DNA from: JAFGPS01 sp964570855
Lineage (GTDB): Bacteria; Planctomycetota; Phycisphaerae; Sedimentisphaerales; Anaerobacaceae
Direction of reading: 5' to 3'
Length of the DNA: 64,000 bases
Assembly: GCA_964570855.1 (NCBI GenBank)
Contig: CAZMZR010000005.1
Coordinates: 1 to 64,000 of the forward strand
The notes beneath the pieces were generated by a model. It had not been told where the DNA came from, searched no databases, and saw nothing but the letters and a program-made list of their open reading frames with translations. A program made the translations under genes and the position numbers. This document shows, piece by piece, positions 63,218 to 64,000 of the stretch (position 1 is its first letter; each line of letters opens with the position of its first letter).

Positions 63218-64000
63218 ATGAGCAAAAGGTATTCATTTAATAAGAAGTTCAGTTTGCATTTTCTGCTGCTTTTTGCTGCCTTTTGTGCCTTGCCAATATT
63301 TGCGGCAAATGCAGAAACAACTATTTATTTCGAGGATGATTTCGAAAACATCTTAGGAAAATGGGAAACCGGGGGGGATACTTGGCAGATAACAGACAAC
63401 TTTTCTCGCAGCGGAAGTAATTGTGCCAGTGAAAGCCCGGAAGGTGATTATCAGAGTAACACTAACTCAACTATGACAATGAGACTACAGGAAAGGGTAG
63501 ATTTATCGAATAGCAATCACCCTGTTTTAACCTTCTGGCACAGGATTGGAATTGTTGAATATGATTACTGTTACGTCGAGATTTCAGATGATTACGGTTT
63601 TAACTGGACAGAATTAAAATCCTTTACAAACACCCACCAATCAACCTGGACTTTAGTTCAAATCGACCTGAGTGATTACAAGTCGTCAAATATAATCATA
63701 AGATTTCGTTTACGTGATGATGGCAGTACGTATTCAAATAGGAGGCAATCCTGGGGTTGGGATATTGACGATGTCCAGATAAGAGAATTAGATACTGAAA
63801 CAACAATGGAGTTCCCATTCTTTGATGATTTTGAAAGCGGCTTGGACAACTGGCTCGTCGGTGGTGACGCGTGGCAGTTAACAGATCAATTTTACCGCGA
63901 CCCGAACTATTGCGTTAGCCAGAGCCCTGAAGATAACTATATAAGTAGTGAATACTCATGCTTAATGCTTGCTCATCCAATTGCTTTACCAGATAGTAAT
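63218..64000 (+). CDS. Secreted protein with tandem jelly-roll repeats, 3' end missing
   Basis: 261 codons to the window edge, no stop. Signal peptide at residues 1-33 (ending ANAE). Two homologous repeats follow: FEDDFENILGKWETGGDTW at about residue 38 and FFDDFESGLDNWLVGGDAW at about 205, each followed by SESPEG/SQSPED and strands such as VLTFWHRIGI. They resemble MAM/'choice-of-anchor J'-type beta-sandwich domains. A Shine-Dalgarno (AATGAGGAG) precedes the ATG. Likely extracellular binding or adhesion. Confidence 0.7.
   Translation, partial: MSKRYSFNKKFSLHFLLLFAAFCALPIFAANAETTIYFEDDFENILGKWETGGDTWQITDNFSRSGSNCASESPEGDYQSNTNSTMTMRLQERVDLSNSNHPVLTFWHRIGIVEYDYCYVEISDDYGFNWTELKSFTNTHQSTWTLVQIDLSDYKSSNIIIRFRLRDDGSTYSNRRQSWGWDIDDVQIRELDTETTMEFPFFDDFESGLDNWLVGGDAWQLTDQFYRDPNYCVSQSPEDNYISSEYSCLMLAHPIALPDSN

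Overview
The window looks like a metagenome-style scaffold from a Planctomycetota bacterium, most likely of the Phycisphaerae/Sedimentisphaerales type. This is an inference from gene content: large secreted LamG proteins, GH29/GH39/PL22 carbohydrate enzymes, a LamG-VanZ protein, a DUF2723 membrane protein, an HNH-AP2 protein, and the 'TTGGGTTTGTTTTT' spacer repeats. A run of exactly 100 N at 7163-7262 is an assembly gap whose two sides share an identical 55-bp end.

The main result is a selenocysteine (Sec) island at about 9.3-30.3 kb. It carries the whole decoding apparatus: tRNA-Sec with anticodon UCA (13644-13738), selD fused to an AhpD-like domain (20059-21660), selA (26604-28025) and selB (28034-29956). 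Between these genes are four genes that conventional calling would cut short at an in-frame TGA. Three are paralogues (9297-10730, 10888-12309, 25639-26289). Each has an extracytoplasmic beta-rich domain in which TGA falls inside the same motif, Tyr-Gly-U-Gly-Gly-Thr-Cys followed by Ser-Trp-Arg, and each reading frame continues past it into homologous sequence. The fourth (13281-13541) is a small anchored protein ending Cys-Pro-Thr-U-Gly-Ser, placed directly before a NapH-like membrane polyferredoxin gene. All four TGAs are followed, 22-25 nt later, by the loop of a 7-8 bp hairpin whose loop is UGG closed by a G-C pair. Two base pairs of the stem co-vary between paralogues, as expected for bacterial SECIS elements. 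A fifth, weaker TGA candidate lies just after selB (30004-30264). An ABC importer and an outer-membrane-like protein lie between one selenoprotein gene and selD, which suggests a link to selenium uptake or use.

Layout: 1-1039 is a gene-free, palindrome-rich stretch. 1.0-9.0 kb is a chaperone block (fmdB, grpE, dnaJ, groEL, groES, a GH29 fucosidase, a second groEL). 9.3-13.7 kb holds selenoproteins, the polyferredoxin and tRNA-Sec. 14.6-17.1 kb holds a PL22 lyase and a nitronate-monooxygenase-like gene flanked by direct repeats. 17.5-20.1 kb holds lineage-type hypotheticals, LamG-VanZ and debris of ahpD tails. 20.1-30.3 kb holds selD, the ABC system, a selenoprotein, selA and selB. 30.4-32.2 kb holds a MerR-like regulator and an MlaD-like protein. 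32.5-34.0 kb is a 1.4-kb insertion bounded by 90-bp perfect direct repeats, carrying a nucleotidyltransferase module. 34-42.5 kb is a nucleotide-sugar/polysaccharide block (manA, DUF2723, ATP-grasp, DegT, NusG-like, UDP-sugar dehydrogenase, epimerase). 42.5-47.6 kb holds asnA, a metallopeptidase with an ATP-grasp ligase, and DUF362. 47.7-54.3 kb holds two giant secreted LamG proteins and a PAS protein. 54.7-57.5 kb is a DtxR/MntR-feoA-feoB iron operon. 57.8-64 kb holds a GH39-like enzyme, HNH-AP2, a cation antiporter, a methyltransferase, a decayed small membrane gene and a secreted protein that runs off the end.
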